Source of the DNA: CADEFX01 sp046154585
GTDB taxonomy: Bacteria > Pseudomonadota > Alphaproteobacteria > Rhizobiales > Hyphomicrobiaceae
Length of the DNA: 64,000 nucleotides
Assembly: GCA_046154585.1 (NCBI GenBank)
Contig: JBJXDX010000058.1
Span: 1 to 64,000 of the forward strand
Direction of reading: 5' to 3'
Within the stretch, counting starts at the first letter, position 1. Every line of letters starts with the position of its first letter. Of this stretch, positions 25,646 to 36,182 are shown piece by piece. Position numbers and translations under genes: made by a program. Below the pieces are notes generated by a model that was not told the DNA's origin, did no database searches, and saw only the letters and a list, made by a program, of their open reading frames with translations.

Positions 25646-26467
25646 ATGGTTCCGTTAGTTATCTCCTATCCGTCCATCGATCCCATCGCGCTGCAGATCG
25701 GGCCGCTCGCGATCAAATGGTACGGTTTGGCCTACGTCGCCGGGTTGCTGCTCGGCTGGCAGTACATGAAATGGCTGGTCTCGGATGGCCGGCTCTGGCG
25801 CGACGGTAAAAGCCCCTTCGCCGCGACCCTGGCCGACGACCTGTTCATTTGGGTGGCGATCGGCGTGGTCGTCGGCGGACGCCTCGGGCACGTGCTGCTC
25901 TACGAGCCGGCGTACTTTCTCAGCCATCCGCTCGAGATCGTCAAAATCTGGAATGGCGGCATGGCCTTTCACGGCGGCATGCTGGGAACGATCTTCGCCA
26001 TGTGGCTGTTTGCGCGCCAGCATGCGATCACGCCGCTGACTGTAATGGATGTGGTTGCCGCCAGCGTGCCGTTCGGCTTGTTCTTCGGCCGCGTCGCCAA
26101 TTTCATCAACTCGGAGATCGTCGGGCGTCCCTCGGACGTGCCCTGGGCCATGGTGTTCCCCGGTTGGGGTCCCGAACCCCGTCATCCGGCCCAGCTCTAT
26201 GAAGCCGCCCTCGAAGGCATCGTTCTCTTTCTGATCCTGCGCTGGTTGACCCATCATCGCCTCGCGCTGAAGACGCCGGGCGTCGTCGGCGGCGCGTTCC
26301 TCGCCGGCTACGGCGCGTTCCGCATCGCGTGCGAATTCTTCAAGCACCAGGAGTATCGCGGCATCGTCGGCGATGGGCTGTTTACGATGGGCATGCTCTA
26401 CTCCCTGCCGATGATCGCCGTCGGCCTCTGGCTCATCGCGCGTGGGCGGGCACACGCATATCCATGA
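25646..26467 (+). CDS. lgt: Phosphatidylglycerol-prolipoprotein diacylglyceryl transferase
   Basis: Inner-membrane enzyme of 273 residues that attaches diacylglycerol to the lipobox Cys of prolipoproteins. It has about seven membrane segments and the signature GRVANFINSEIVGRPSDVPW (about 149-168), GGMAFHGGMLG (about 109) and HPAQLYEAALEG. The fatty-acyl arginine and His of the family fall in these blocks. Ends in a 4-base ATGA overlap with the midA-like gene, so these two are coupled. The downstream lipoprotein at 28560 would be one of its substrates. Confidence 0.96.
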   Translation: MVPLVISYPSIDPIALQIGPLAIKWYGLAYVAGLLLGWQYMKWLVSDGRLWRDGKSPFAATLADDLFIWVAIGVVVGGRLGHVLLYEPAYFLSHPLEIVKIWNGGMAFHGGMLGTIFAMWLFARQHAITPLTVMDVVAASVPFGLFFGRVANFINSEIVGRPSDVPWAMVFPGWGPEPRHPAQLYEAALEGIVLFLILRWLTHHRLALKTPGVVGGAFLAGYGAFRIACEFFKHQEYRGIVGDGLFTMGMLYSLPMIAVGLWLIARGRAHAYP

Positions 26468-27561
26468 TGGGCGATCGTCGCGATACGCCGCTGGCCGCGA
26501 TCCTCAAGGCGCGCATCGCCGACAAAGGCCCCATCACCGTCGCGCAGTATATCGAGGCGTGCCTGCAAGATCCACAGCACGGCTATTACCGGATGCACGG
26601 GATCGGCCGGGACTTCGTCACGGCACCGGAAATCAGCCAGGTGTTCGGCGAGTTGGTCGGGCTGTGGTCGGTCGTCGTGTGGCAGCAGATGGGGCAGCCG
26701 CAGCCGATCCGGCTCGTCGAACTCGGCCCGGGTCATGGCACGATGATGCGCGACATGCTGCGCGCGGCGCGCGTCGTGCCGGACTTCCTGCATGCTGTGG
26801 AGGTCGACCTCGTCGAGACAAGTGCCGCATTGGCCGCGCGGCAGTCGGATCTGATGCGGGATGCCGGCGTTCCGGTGCATGCCCATGGCGCGCTCGATGA
26901 CGTCGCCTCTGGAGCCGCCATCGTGGTCGGCAACGAATTCCTGGATGCGCTGCCGGCGCATCAGTATGTGCGAACGCGATCGGCTTGGCATGAGCGAACA
27001 ATTGGCCTTGATGATCAGGGCGATCTGCAGTTCGGCATTGGCGCGGCGGCGAATGCGGGGCTCGACGAGCGCTTTCCCGGCTCGCGCGAGGGCGATATCG
27101 TTCAGGTTCACGCTGAGTTTAGAAAGTTCGCCACCTGGATGGAGAAACGTGCCGCAGACACTTCGGTCGCCGCGCTGTTCATCGACTACGGCCACACGAC
27201 ATCGGCTTCCGGCGATACACTGGAAGCTGCGCGTGCGCATCGGCCCGAGCATCCGCTGGCCTCTCCGGGAGAAGCGGACCTCACCATACACGTCGATTTC
27301 GAAAGTGTGACACACGCATTCAGCGAGCATCGGACGCTTGCCGTCGACGGCCCCGTTACGCAGGCGGAATTCCTGGGAGCGCTCGGCATCGCCGAGCGTG
27401 CGAGCCGACTGATGGCAGCCAATCCTGCCAACGCCAATGCCATTGAAATGAGCGTGCAACGGCTGATGGCGCCGCAGGCGATGGGTACACGTTTCAAGGC
27501 AATCGGCATCAGAAGCCACGGACTGCCCGCATTGCCCGGCTTGACGACGGAGAGACCATGA
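26464..27561 (+). CDS. MidA/NDUFAF7-family SAM-dependent methyltransferase
   Basis: A 365-residue class I methyltransferase of the DUF185 family. The mitochondrial homologue NDUFAF7 methylates an arginine in complex I subunit NDUFS2 during assembly. Segments seen are ITVAQYIEACLQDPQHGYY, DFVTAPEISQVFGELVGLW, the SAM motif LVELGPGHGTMMRDMLRA (about 83-100), VGNEFLDALPAHQYV and ALFIDYGH. The start at 26464 overlaps the lgt stop by 4 bases. A respiratory complex I role is inferred from the family. Confidence 0.9.
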   Translation: MMGDRRDTPLAAILKARIADKGPITVAQYIEACLQDPQHGYYRMHGIGRDFVTAPEISQVFGELVGLWSVVVWQQMGQPQPIRLVELGPGHGTMMRDMLRAARVVPDFLHAVEVDLVETSAALAARQSDLMRDAGVPVHAHGALDDVASGAAIVVGNEFLDALPAHQYVRTRSAWHERTIGLDDQGDLQFGIGAAANAGLDERFPGSREGDIVQVHAEFRKFATWMEKRAADTSVAALFIDYGHTTSASGDTLEAARAHRPEHPLASPGEADLTIHVDFESVTHAFSEHRTLAVDGPVTQAEFLGALGIAERASRLMAANPANANAIEMSVQRLMAPQAMGTRFKAIGIRSHGLPALPGLTTERP

Positions 27562-27586
27562 AAACCACCGCACCGACGGGCATCGC

Positions 27587-28360
27587 ATGCTGAAGCCGAT
27601 CGAAGCACCCGCACTGGCGGCGATCCCGAACATCGAGCACGGCTTCTTCACGCGACAGGGTGGACGCTCGACCGGGATTTACGCATCGCTGAACTGCGGC
27701 ACGGGCTCGAAAGACGACCGCACGACCGTGCTCGCAAATCGAGCCCTCGTCGCCGGGCACCTGGGAGCAAAACCAGGTCACCTGCTGACCTGCCACCAGA
27801 GCCATACAGCGCTGGCAGTCGCCATCAGCGAGCCGTGGGCCAATGGCGCGGCCCCGAAAGCCGATGGCATCGTGACGCGAACGCCGGGCCTCGCCGTTGC
27901 CGTGCTGGCCGCCGACTGTGCCCCGATCCTGTTCGCCGACCTCGACGCCCGCGTCATCGGCGCGGCACACGCGGGGTGGAGAGGTGCGCTGGGGGGCGTC
28001 CTCGAAGCGACTATAAAGGCCATGGAGGATCTCGGTGCCAAGCGCGAGCACATACGGGCCGCGCTTGGGCCGTGCATCGGGCCGGAAGCCTATGAAGTGG
28101 GCCCGGAATTCGAGGAGCAGTTCCACGGGAGCGATTCGGACAGTGCGGCCTTTTTTCACCTGCCGGGCCCTGATGCACGAGCGCATTTCGATCTTCCGGG
28201 CTATGTGATGAACCGCCTGAAACGGGCCGGCTTAGCCGAATCGCAGAGCGTCAGCCGCTGCACGTATGCCAATGAGGATCATTTCTTCAGCTTCCGGCGC
28301 ACTACCCACCGTTCAGAAAGCGACTACGGCCGACAGATCTCGGCCATTGTTTTGCATTAA
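27587..28360 (+). CDS. pgeF: Peptidoglycan editing factor PgeF (YfiH/LACC1 family)
   Basis: A 257-residue YfiH-type protein. The family is called polyphenol oxidase or LACC1, and E. coli PgeF is described as correcting mis-incorporated amino acids in peptidoglycan precursors. The zinc site appears as CHQSHT (about 65), VLAADCAPILFAD (about 105) and AAHAGWRGALGGVLE (about 126), followed by AALGPCIGPEAYEVG and the C-terminal NEDHFFSFRRTTHRSESDYGRQ. It follows the midA-like gene by 25 bases. Confidence 0.93.
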   Translation: MLKPIEAPALAAIPNIEHGFFTRQGGRSTGIYASLNCGTGSKDDRTTVLANRALVAGHLGAKPGHLLTCHQSHTALAVAISEPWANGAAPKADGIVTRTPGLAVAVLAADCAPILFADLDARVIGAAHAGWRGALGGVLEATIKAMEDLGAKREHIRAALGPCIGPEAYEVGPEFEEQFHGSDSDSAAFFHLPGPDARAHFDLPGYVMNRLKRAGLAESQSVSRCTYANEDHFFSFRRTTHRSESDYGRQISAIVLH

Positions 28361-28559
28361 TTTTTCCGTATTCAGGGTCTTATCATTGGCCTAAATTGGG
28401 ATCTGCGAACAGGAAATCCTGTGCCTCCGGCTGGACGCGGGGCGGCCGAAGGTCTAGGGATTCGCGAGGGGTACCGGCATTTCGGATCTATGTAAGGCCA
28501 CTAAGTTTGTACGATGGCCACCGGTTGTCAGCGGGTCAGGACATAAGGGGGACGTCATC

Positions 28560-29639
28560 GTGACGTACTTCGACGCTGCTTCGGTGCAGCGCGGCATCAG
28601 ACGTTATGCTGCCGCTGCTGCAATTATCTTCTCGGGGGCTGGCCTCGCCGGGTGCGAAACCGGAGGGTCGATTCTGGGCGGCTCCGTCGCGTCCAACGAG
28701 ACGCCTGTCCAGTCGCAAGCTTCAGTCTCGGCGGCGCCGATCGCGAAGATCGCACTCGCGCCGGTCATAGGTGCGCCCGATCCGGTATCCAAACAGCTGG
28801 TCTCACAGCTCACCAGCGCGGTGGAAAAGCGGCGCATCGCCATCACGCCCGATCGCGATGCGAAAGCCGACTACATGCTGCGCGGCTACATCGTCGCGGC
28901 GCGAGACAAGTCCAACACCAAGGTCTCCTACATCTGGGACGTGACGGATCCGACCGGCAAGCGCGTCAACCGCGTGACCGGCGAGGAAGTCGTGGCGAGC
29001 ACGAACCCGAAAGATCCGTGGGCGTCCGTCAGCGCGACGGTGACGCAGAACATCGCCGACAAGACCGCGGCGCAGCTCGGCTCGTGGCTACCGGGCCAGA
29101 AGGGCGCGGCGGTGGCATCGGGCACCGACTCGTCGGCCGCGCCGGCCGCGGTGGGCGGCCCGACGGCAAGCCAGACCAGCACGCAGACGGCGTCCTCGGG
29201 CGATGGCGGAGCGAGCGAGCGGCCGCAACGCACGGCTGCATCCAGCACGGCCACGGCCAGCATCGCGCGCTCAGGCGATGTGGCCGCCATGGTGCCGTCT
29301 GTGACCGGCGCACCGGGAGATGGCAACTCGGCGCTCGCGGCTGCGTTGCAGGGCGAGCTTTCGCGCCAGGGCGTGGCTGTTACCGAGCAAGCTGCCGGCG
29401 CCACGTATCGCGTCGAAGGCAAGGTGATCATCGGGGCTGCTAAAGAGGGCAAACAGGCCATCCAGATCGATTGGCGCGTCAAGGATCCCCAGGGCAAGGC
29501 GCTCGGCACGGTTTCGCAAAAGAACGAAATTCCTGAGGGGTCGCTCGATGGCAGCTGGGGCAAGACGGCTGACGCTGCCGCAGCCGCCGCGGCCCAGGGC
29601 ATCGTCAAGCTGCTGCCGCAACAGCGGGCCTCGAATTGA
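28560..29639 (+). CDS. Lipoprotein with two tandem related domains
   Basis: A 359-residue predicted lipoprotein. The signal region ends in a lipobox (GAGLAGCETGG, Cys about 31). Two similar domains follow, one at about 60-185 and one at about 238-355. Both contain a start like APVIGAPDP / PSVTGAPGD, a run such as DYMLRGYIVAA / TYRVEGKVIIGA, a YIWDVTDPTGK / IDWRVKDPQGK motif and an IADKTAAQL / AAAAAAQGIVKLL helix. An Ala/Ser/Thr-rich linker separates them. The start codon is a GTG at 28560 with an AAGGGGG site. No family is recognised. Confidence 0.75.
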   Translation: MTYFDAASVQRGIRRYAAAAAIIFSGAGLAGCETGGSILGGSVASNETPVQSQASVSAAPIAKIALAPVIGAPDPVSKQLVSQLTSAVEKRRIAITPDRDAKADYMLRGYIVAARDKSNTKVSYIWDVTDPTGKRVNRVTGEEVVASTNPKDPWASVSATVTQNIADKTAAQLGSWLPGQKGAAVASGTDSSAAPAAVGGPTASQTSTQTASSGDGGASERPQRTAASSTATASIARSGDVAAMVPSVTGAPGDGNSALAAALQGELSRQGVAVTEQAAGATYRVEGKVIIGAAKEGKQAIQIDWRVKDPQGKALGTVSQKNEIPEGSLDGSWGKTADAAAAAAAQGIVKLLPQQRASN

Positions 29640-29774
29640 CAGGCCGACACGGTCGCTCAGGCGAACGTGTCAGAAAGATGAAAAACTGAGGAAAGCTGGG
29701 GGCTCGGACCGTTTACAGGTCTGGGCCCTCTTGCTAGAAGGCCCCCACCAGTAACGAGGCGGAAAGCGGTTTCC

Positions 29775-30752
29775 ATGCCCTTCGACTCGCGCGACAACCA
29801 GGGCGGCGGCGCACCGCGCATCAAACTGGTTGCAGGCAACAGCAACCGCCCCCTGGCCGAAGCCATCTCCGCCATCCTCAAGCTGCCCCTCGCCAAGAGT
29901 GTCGTGCGGCGCTTCGCCGACATGGAAGTGTTCGTCGAAATTCAGGAGAATATGCGCGGCGAGGACGTCTATGTCCTGCAATCCACGTCGTTCCCAACCA
30001 ACGACAACTTGATGGAGCTGCTGATCCTGGTGGACGCGCTAAAGCGATCGATGGCGCGGCGCATCACGGCTGTCATGCCCTACTTCGGCTACGCCCGTCA
30101 GGACCGCCGGCCAGGCCCTCGCACACCCATCTCGGCGAAGCTCGTCGCCAACCTGATCGAGCGGGCGGGCGTGCATCGCGTCATGACGCTTGATCTGCAC
30201 GCCGGCCAGATCCAGGGCTTTTTCGATATTCCGACTGACAATCTGTTTGCGGCGCCCGTGATGGTGCGGGACATCCAGGAGCACTACGATACGTCGAAGC
30301 TCGTCGTGGTTTCGCCCGACGTCGGCGGCGTCGTGCGCGCGCGCGGTCTCGCCAAGCGCATCAACGTGCCGATTGCCATCTGCGACACGCGGCGCGAGCG
30401 GCCGGGTGAATCCGAAGTCATGAGTGTCATCGGCGACGTGCGCGGCAAGCGCTGCATTCTGATTGATGACATCGTCGATAGCGGTGGCACCCTCGTCAAC
30501 GCGGCGACAGCGCTACTGAGCCAAGGCGCAACGGAAGTGATGGCCTACATCACACACGGCGTTCTTTCCAATGGCGCGGTGTCCAAAATCGTCAATTCCA
30601 AGATCAAGACACTCGTCATCACGGACTCAATCCAACCTACCGAAGCCGTCAAGGCAGCCCAAAACATCCGCGTACTTTCCATCGCCCCGCTGCTCGGCGA
30701 GGCGATCGCGAGGACGGCACGCGAGGAAAGCGTCTCCTCCCTTTTCCATTGA
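29775..30752 (+). CDS. prs: Ribose-phosphate pyrophosphokinase
   Basis: Makes PRPP from ribose 5-phosphate and ATP, for nucleotide, His and Trp synthesis. The 325-residue protein has KLVAGNSNRPLAEAI, the FADMEVFVEIQENMRGEDVY strand, the ATP/metal segment YFGYARQDRRPGPRTPI (about 95-111), MTLDLHAGQIQGFFD, and the PRPP-binding loop CILIDDIVDSGGTLVNAA (about 230-247). Single gene between a lipoprotein and a membrane protein gene; the upstream GAGG site sits about 15 bases before the ATG. Confidence 0.97.
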   Translation: MPFDSRDNQGGGAPRIKLVAGNSNRPLAEAISAILKLPLAKSVVRRFADMEVFVEIQENMRGEDVYVLQSTSFPTNDNLMELLILVDALKRSMARRITAVMPYFGYARQDRRPGPRTPISAKLVANLIERAGVHRVMTLDLHAGQIQGFFDIPTDNLFAAPVMVRDIQEHYDTSKLVVVSPDVGGVVRARGLAKRINVPIAICDTRRERPGESEVMSVIGDVRGKRCILIDDIVDSGGTLVNAATALLSQGATEVMAYITHGVLSNGAVSKIVNSKIKTLVITDSIQPTEAVKAAQNIRVLSIAPLLGEAIARTAREESVSSLFH

Positions 30753-30782
30753 AGATAGCCCCAGGGCTGCGCTCCGATAGGC

Positions 30783-31424
30783 GTGGCGCGCCAGATCGGC
30801 ATGATCGGCATGCTCTCCAAGACTGACGCTTTCGTCATTTCGGCCCTGCGGGAGCCTTGGCCGCAACCCGCCGACTATCCGGCGCCGGTCGCCGTCGCGG
30901 CGCGCAGCTCCTCCCTGAAGCTGATATCCAGTGGCCTGTTTGCCCTGGTTCTAGCGGCCATGATCGGCATCATCCTGCGGGAAAACGCGCTTTCCCCGAC
31001 GCCGTTCGAAGGCTGGCGCCTGTGGCTCAGAATTGGTGCAGCCGTGGGCATTGGGGTGCTCGGGATCGTCATCGTCGTGTCTGGCGTGGCTTCGATGTTG
31101 AAGCCCAAGCTTCTCGTGTCGCTCGGTCCGGCCGGGCTAACGGTGCCCGAGTTGTTTGCCGCCACGCTGCCGTGGAGCGATATCAGGGCAGTCCTGCACG
31201 ACAAACCGCGCGTAAAGATTTTCGGCGCGGGGCGCATCCTCATTGGCGTACGCGACGGCCATCGTTTTGGACCTTTGCCAAGTCCCGACGTGCAACCCGC
31301 GACAGAACCCGGCGAGTTCGATGTGACTGCGATACCGCAGCTTCTGAATGTGCCGGTGGACCGGCTCCTGGTGCAGATCCAGGCCCATCGCGCGCATTAC
31401 GGACAGAACTCGGCCAAAGAGTGA
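30783..31424 (+). CDS. Uncharacterised membrane protein
   Basis: A protein of up to 213 residues with two adjacent membrane segments (about 45-65 and 82-105), followed by a soluble part of about 100 residues containing LPWSDIRAVLHD and GRILIGVRDG, the look of a small beta-rich PH-like domain. The frame begins at a GTG (30783); ATG codons at 30801 and 30810 are alternatives, none with a clear ribosome site. It lies 30 bases after prs on the same strand. No family name can be given. Confidence 0.6.
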   Translation: MARQIGMIGMLSKTDAFVISALREPWPQPADYPAPVAVAARSSSLKLISSGLFALVLAAMIGIILRENALSPTPFEGWRLWLRIGAAVGIGVLGIVIVVSGVASMLKPKLLVSLGPAGLTVPELFAATLPWSDIRAVLHDKPRVKIFGAGRILIGVRDGHRFGPLPSPDVQPATEPGEFDVTAIPQLLNVPVDRLLVQIQAHRAHYGQNSAKE

Positions 31425-31442
31425 GGCGGCCTCATCGAGCGC

Positions 31443-31697
31443 TCAGGCGTTCGGAGGCATCATGGCCAGCTTGAACTTCAACGCTCCGCCGCACGCTGAA
31501 CATTCAATTCCGGGCAGAATTTCGGGCACGACATAGTCAGGTCCAGCCGAAGCGATAAGATCGTCGACATCGAAGGTATAGAAGCGGCCGCAGCCTGCGG
31601 TCTGACAGTAGCCTTCGAGTGCGAGTTTTCGCGCCTTGATGGCGCCGAGCTTCCAACTGGCCGGCCGGCCGGCATCGTCAGGTTTGTCTGTGCCCAT
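31443..31697 (-). CDS. Small zinc-ribbon-like protein at the end of the urease operon
   Basis: An 84-residue protein with two cysteine pairs, GYCQTAGCGRFY (about 30-41) and GIECSACGGALKFKL (about 64-78), likely one zinc-binding ribbon or rubredoxin-like knuckle. The ATG at 31697 lies 2 bases after the ureG stop with GGAGG inside ureG, so it is the last gene of the urease unit. A metal-handling role would fit the nickel pathway but is only suggested by position. Confidence 0.65.
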   Translation of the reverse strand: MGTDKPDDAGRPASWKLGAIKARKLALEGYCQTAGCGRFYTFDVDDLIASAGPDYVVPEILPGIECSACGGALKFKLAMMPPNA

Positions 31698-31699
31698 TT

Positions 31700-32329
31700 T
31701 TACCTCCGTCCGAGGCCGCCCGCCTGCTCCACGAACTTGGCTACCGTCTCGGCTCCTGCGCCCGCCCTGAGATTCGTGAACACGTAGGGTTTCTCGCCGC
31801 GCATGCGCTTCGTGTCGTTCTCCATGACATCGAGGCTCGCACCGACGTGCGGGGCGAGGTCGATTTTGTTGATCACGAGCAGATCCGAGCGCGTGATGCC
31901 CGGGCCGCCCTTGCGCGGGATCTTTTCGCCCTGGGCGACGTCAATGACGTAGATGGTAATGTCGGCAAGCTCGGGCGAGAAGGTTGCCGCGAGATTATCA
32001 CCGCCAGACTCGATCAGGACCAGATCGAGGCCAGGAAACCGTTTGGTCATGGTGCCGACGGCGGCCAGATTGATCGAGCAATCCTCGCGGATGGCCGTAT
32101 GCGGGCAACCGCCCGTCTCGACGCCCATGATGCGCTCGTCGGGCAGCGCGCCGGCCCGCATCAGGATCAGCGCGTCCTCCTTGGTGTAGATGTCGTTGGT
32201 GATCGCGCACAGATCGAAGCGATCGCGGAACGCTCGGCAAAGCGCTTCCATCAGCGCCGTCTTGCCGGAGCCGACAGGGCCGCCGATACCGACACGGAGC
32301 GGTCCGGAGTGCGAGCGTGAAGCTGTCAT
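31700..32329 (-). CDS. ureG: Urease accessory GTPase
   Basis: SIMIBI-class GTPase of 209 residues that powers nickel insertion into urease with UreD and UreF, and takes nickel from UreE. It has a P-loop GIGGPVGSGKTALMEALC (about 13-30), the metal motif ESGGDNLAATFSPELADITIYVIDVAQGEKIPRKGGPG, CPHTAIRED (the Cys-Pro-His nickel site, about 70) and the NKIDLAPHVG guanine-specificity motif. No N-terminal His-rich extension. Start at 32329; the frame reads seven codons further. Confidence 0.97.
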   Translation of the reverse strand: MTASRSHSGPLRVGIGGPVGSGKTALMEALCRAFRDRFDLCAITNDIYTKEDALILMRAGALPDERIMGVETGGCPHTAIREDCSINLAAVGTMTKRFPGLDLVLIESGGDNLAATFSPELADITIYVIDVAQGEKIPRKGGPGITRSDLLVINKIDLAPHVGASLDVMENDTKRMRGEKPYVFTNLRAGAGAETVAKFVEQAGGLGRR

Positions 32330-32366
32330 TGGCCACCCTTTCGTGCACAACTTTTTTCAATTGGTC

Positions 32367-33101
32367 TCATGAGCGGAACAGCCTCGTATATTGTGTCTCG
32401 TGCTGCAACGAGGCGAGATCAGAGTGCCAGCATGCGCCACCAAGGTCCGCTAGCGTTGCGGCGAGGGATCGCCGCGAAACACTTTCAATCTCTGGCACGA
32501 GTCCGGCCAGCACACGCTGACCGTCAGTCTGCCCGACGACGCCCAGACGAACAGCCGCCGATACAAGATTGCCGACCACTGCCAAACCATAGGGCACCAG
32601 GAACGCTTGAAGCGCAATGCCGTGCCCTGCCGCAGCGATGCCCACAGCCGTGCAGTAGGCGATCTCGCCGTCACGGATGCCGCGGACCCAGGAGATCGCT
32701 GCACAAGGCCATGAGGCTTCGATCTGCGTCATGAAAGCGCCGCCCTGGGTCACGGTTTCCAAGTGACGTTCGGCAGAAGGCTGCAGGGCAACGGCAAGAT
32801 CGATGGCTTCGCGCAGCGCCGCACCATCCCGCTGCATCGTGGCGTGCCATACGGCGCAGAGCAGAATCTGATCGTTGCCCAAAGCACCATACGCAACGAG
32901 ATCCTCCAGCCAGGCGGCCAGCGTTTCCCGATCTTTGATCCAGCCACGTTCCGCCGCCCACTCCAGCCCATGGCTGAAGGCAAAGCCGCCTACCGGGAAT
33001 GCCGGCGAGAACCACAACAGCAGAGGCGCAGGGATCGCACCGCTGGCCCCATCGAGGCTGCGCACTTCCTTGAGCGCATCTAGTCCTGTGCCGTCTGGCA
33101 T
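32367..33101 (-). CDS. ureF: Urease accessory protein UreF
   Basis: All-helical accessory protein of 244 residues that binds UreD and forms the tunnel from the UreG dimer to apo-urease. It has LLLWFSPAFPVGGFAFSHGLEWAAERGWI (about 27-55), which matches the conserved N-terminal UreF helix pair, and LVPYGLAVVGNLVSAAVRLGVVGQTDGQRVL near 190-220. It starts 3 bases after the ureE stop. The separation from ureG is 37 bases. Confidence 0.94.
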   Translation of the reverse strand: MPDGTGLDALKEVRSLDGASGAIPAPLLLWFSPAFPVGGFAFSHGLEWAAERGWIKDRETLAAWLEDLVAYGALGNDQILLCAVWHATMQRDGAALREAIDLAVALQPSAERHLETVTQGGAFMTQIEASWPCAAISWVRGIRDGEIAYCTAVGIAAAGHGIALQAFLVPYGLAVVGNLVSAAVRLGVVGQTDGQRVLAGLVPEIESVSRRSLAATLADLGGACWHSDLASLQHETQYTRLFRS

Positions 33102-33104
33102 GAC

Positions 33105-33644
33105 CTAGGCATGACCGCGTCGCGTCGCGGGCCCGTGATGACGATCGTGATCGCCATGATGGTGATGATGACTATGGTCACCGTGATGATGGCTGGCGCG
33201 CAACGGCCCCTGGCCGCCATACGCGCCGCCTTCCGGCTCGAAGGGCTTCTTCACGCGATGCACGTGCGCGCCCAGGCCTTCCACCATCTCTGCCAGCACG
33301 TGGTCGGGCTGGATCAGGATCGCGCCGGGCTCGATCTGCGCGGGCGTGTGGCGATTGCCGAGGTGCCAGGCGATGCGCGCAAGTGCGAGAGAATCGGCGG
33401 CGTGGATCTCCATGAGATCTTCGGCAGCGGCCTTGACGAGCACGACGCCGCCATCCTGCACCAACAAGCCGTCCCCATCGGCGAGATAAGTCGCCTCGGC
33501 AAGGTCGAGCATCAACTCGTGCCCTGCGTCTGTCTTGAGCACAAGGCGCCGGCGATAGCGCGACTGGCGATCGAGCGTGATCGTATCGAGGAACGCGCGC
33601 GGGCCAAGCTGGGCTTTGCGAATGACTGAGCCGGCGTGAAGCAT
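33105..33644 (-). CDS. ureE: Urease nickel metallochaperone with His-rich tail
   Basis: UreE of 179 residues that carries nickel to UreG. The N-terminal and middle domains show FLDTITLDRQSRYRRRLVLKTDAG, the DGLLVQDGGVVLVKAA block and HLGNRHTPAQIEPGAILI with the metal-binding His of the interface (about 100). The C-terminal 30 residues are a His-rich tail, including HHHGDHSHHHHHGDHDRHHG, which stores several nickel ions in Klebsiella-type UreE. Between ureC and ureF, 9 bases after the ureC stop. Confidence 0.96.
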   Translation of the reverse strand: MLHAGSVIRKAQLGPRAFLDTITLDRQSRYRRRLVLKTDAGHELMLDLAEATYLADGDGLLVQDGGVVLVKAAAEDLMEIHAADSLALARIAWHLGNRHTPAQIEPGAILIQPDHVLAEMVEGLGAHVHRVKKPFEPEGGAYGGQGPLRASHHHGDHSHHHHHGDHDRHHGPATRRGHA

Positions 33645-33653
33645 GGTAGTCCC

Positions 33654-35369
<1,716 letters not shown>

Positions 35370-35381
35370 CGATGCTCCTTA

Positions 35382-35846
35382 CTACTTCACTTCGGCGAGC
35401 CGTGTGGCCTGGCTAGCCGCAATCTGCCAGCCATCACCGATCCGCACGTACACGGCGGTCCAGCGGAACGAGTAGGTCTTGCCGTCGGATGACTTGATCG
35501 GGCTGACGCCGGTGGCGATGGCCGTCCAGCCGCCGGGCACGCGGACGACCAGTTCGGTGACGGGCGCCGTCTCGATCACCGGATCGCCGGCCAGCGCCGA
35601 GACGATGCGGGCATCCTTGCCGTCCGTTTTGCCGGAGCCGTGCGTGTGCACGAACGCATCGGCATACATGCCACGTAAGGCAGCCGCATCCTTGCGCTCG
35701 ATGGTTGCGGCAAGTGTCTTGCGGAACTCAGTGACTTCCTCGACGACAGCCTTCTCGGCGACCTGATTGAGAATGGCCGGCGGGTGCGCCACGGCAGCAC
35801 CGACGGATAGGAAGCCGGCGAGAAGAAGAGCCAAGAAGCGCCTCAT
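35382..35846 (-). CDS. Secreted NTF2/SnoaL-like protein inside the urease operon
   Basis: A 154-residue protein with a signal peptide (RFLALLLAGFLSVGAAVAHP, cleavage near 21) and a DUF4440/SnoaL-like body: VVEEVTEFRKTLAATIERKDAAALRGMYADAFVHTHGSGKTDGKDA, then the GWTAIATGVSPI and FRWTAVYVRIGDGWQIAASQATRL strands. Such folds bind small ligands or catalyse isomerisation. The gene sits between ureB and ureC in the same direction, 22 bases after ureB, but is predicted to act in the periplasm, unlike urease. A role in urea or nickel handling is not shown. The start at 35846 excludes an 11-codon extension. Confidence 0.75.
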   Translation of the reverse strand: MRRFLALLLAGFLSVGAAVAHPPAILNQVAEKAVVEEVTEFRKTLAATIERKDAAALRGMYADAFVHTHGSGKTDGKDARIVSALAGDPVIETAPVTELVVRVPGGWTAIATGVSPIKSSDGKTYSFRWTAVYVRIGDGWQIAASQATRLAEVK

Positions 35847-35868
35847 GACTTGCACTCCTGCGATCGAA

Positions 35869-36174
35869 TCAGAGATCACCCATGACGTCCTGCCGAAAGC
35901 CGTAGACGCGGCGCGCGCCGGCCAGCGCGACCAGCGTCACCTCGCGCGATTGTCCGGGTTCGAAGCGTACAGCCGTGCCGGCCGGAATATTCAGGCGCAT
36001 GCCGCGCGCCGCCTGCCGGTCGAACGACAGCCCGGAGTTGGTCTCGAAGAAATGATAATGCGAGCCGACCTGGATGGGCCGGTCACCGATATTGGCGACC
36101 ATGATCGTAACCGTTTTGCGTCCGGCATTGATCTCGATGTTGCCATCCTTGATGAACCATTCGCCTGGGATCAA
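35869..36174 (-). CDS. ureB: Urease beta subunit (TTG start)
   Basis: Urease beta subunit of 101 residues that assembles with UreA and UreC. It reads IPGEWFIKDGNIEIN, then TVTIMVANIGDRPIQVGSHYHFFETNSGLSF, the conserved core (about 22-52), and RLNIPAGTAVRFEPGQSREVTLVALAGARRVYGF. The start is a TTG at 36174, with a GAGG site (36184-36181) 6 bases upstream that overlaps the ureJ stop. No ATG or GTG gives this frame near the family start. An ORF finder that extends the frame merges it with unrelated upstream sequence. Confidence 0.95.
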   Translation of the reverse strand: MIPGEWFIKDGNIEINAGRKTVTIMVANIGDRPIQVGSHYHFFETNSGLSFDRQAARGMRLNIPAGTAVRFEPGQSREVTLVALAGARRVYGFRQDVMGDL

Positions 36175-36182
36175 GGCACACC

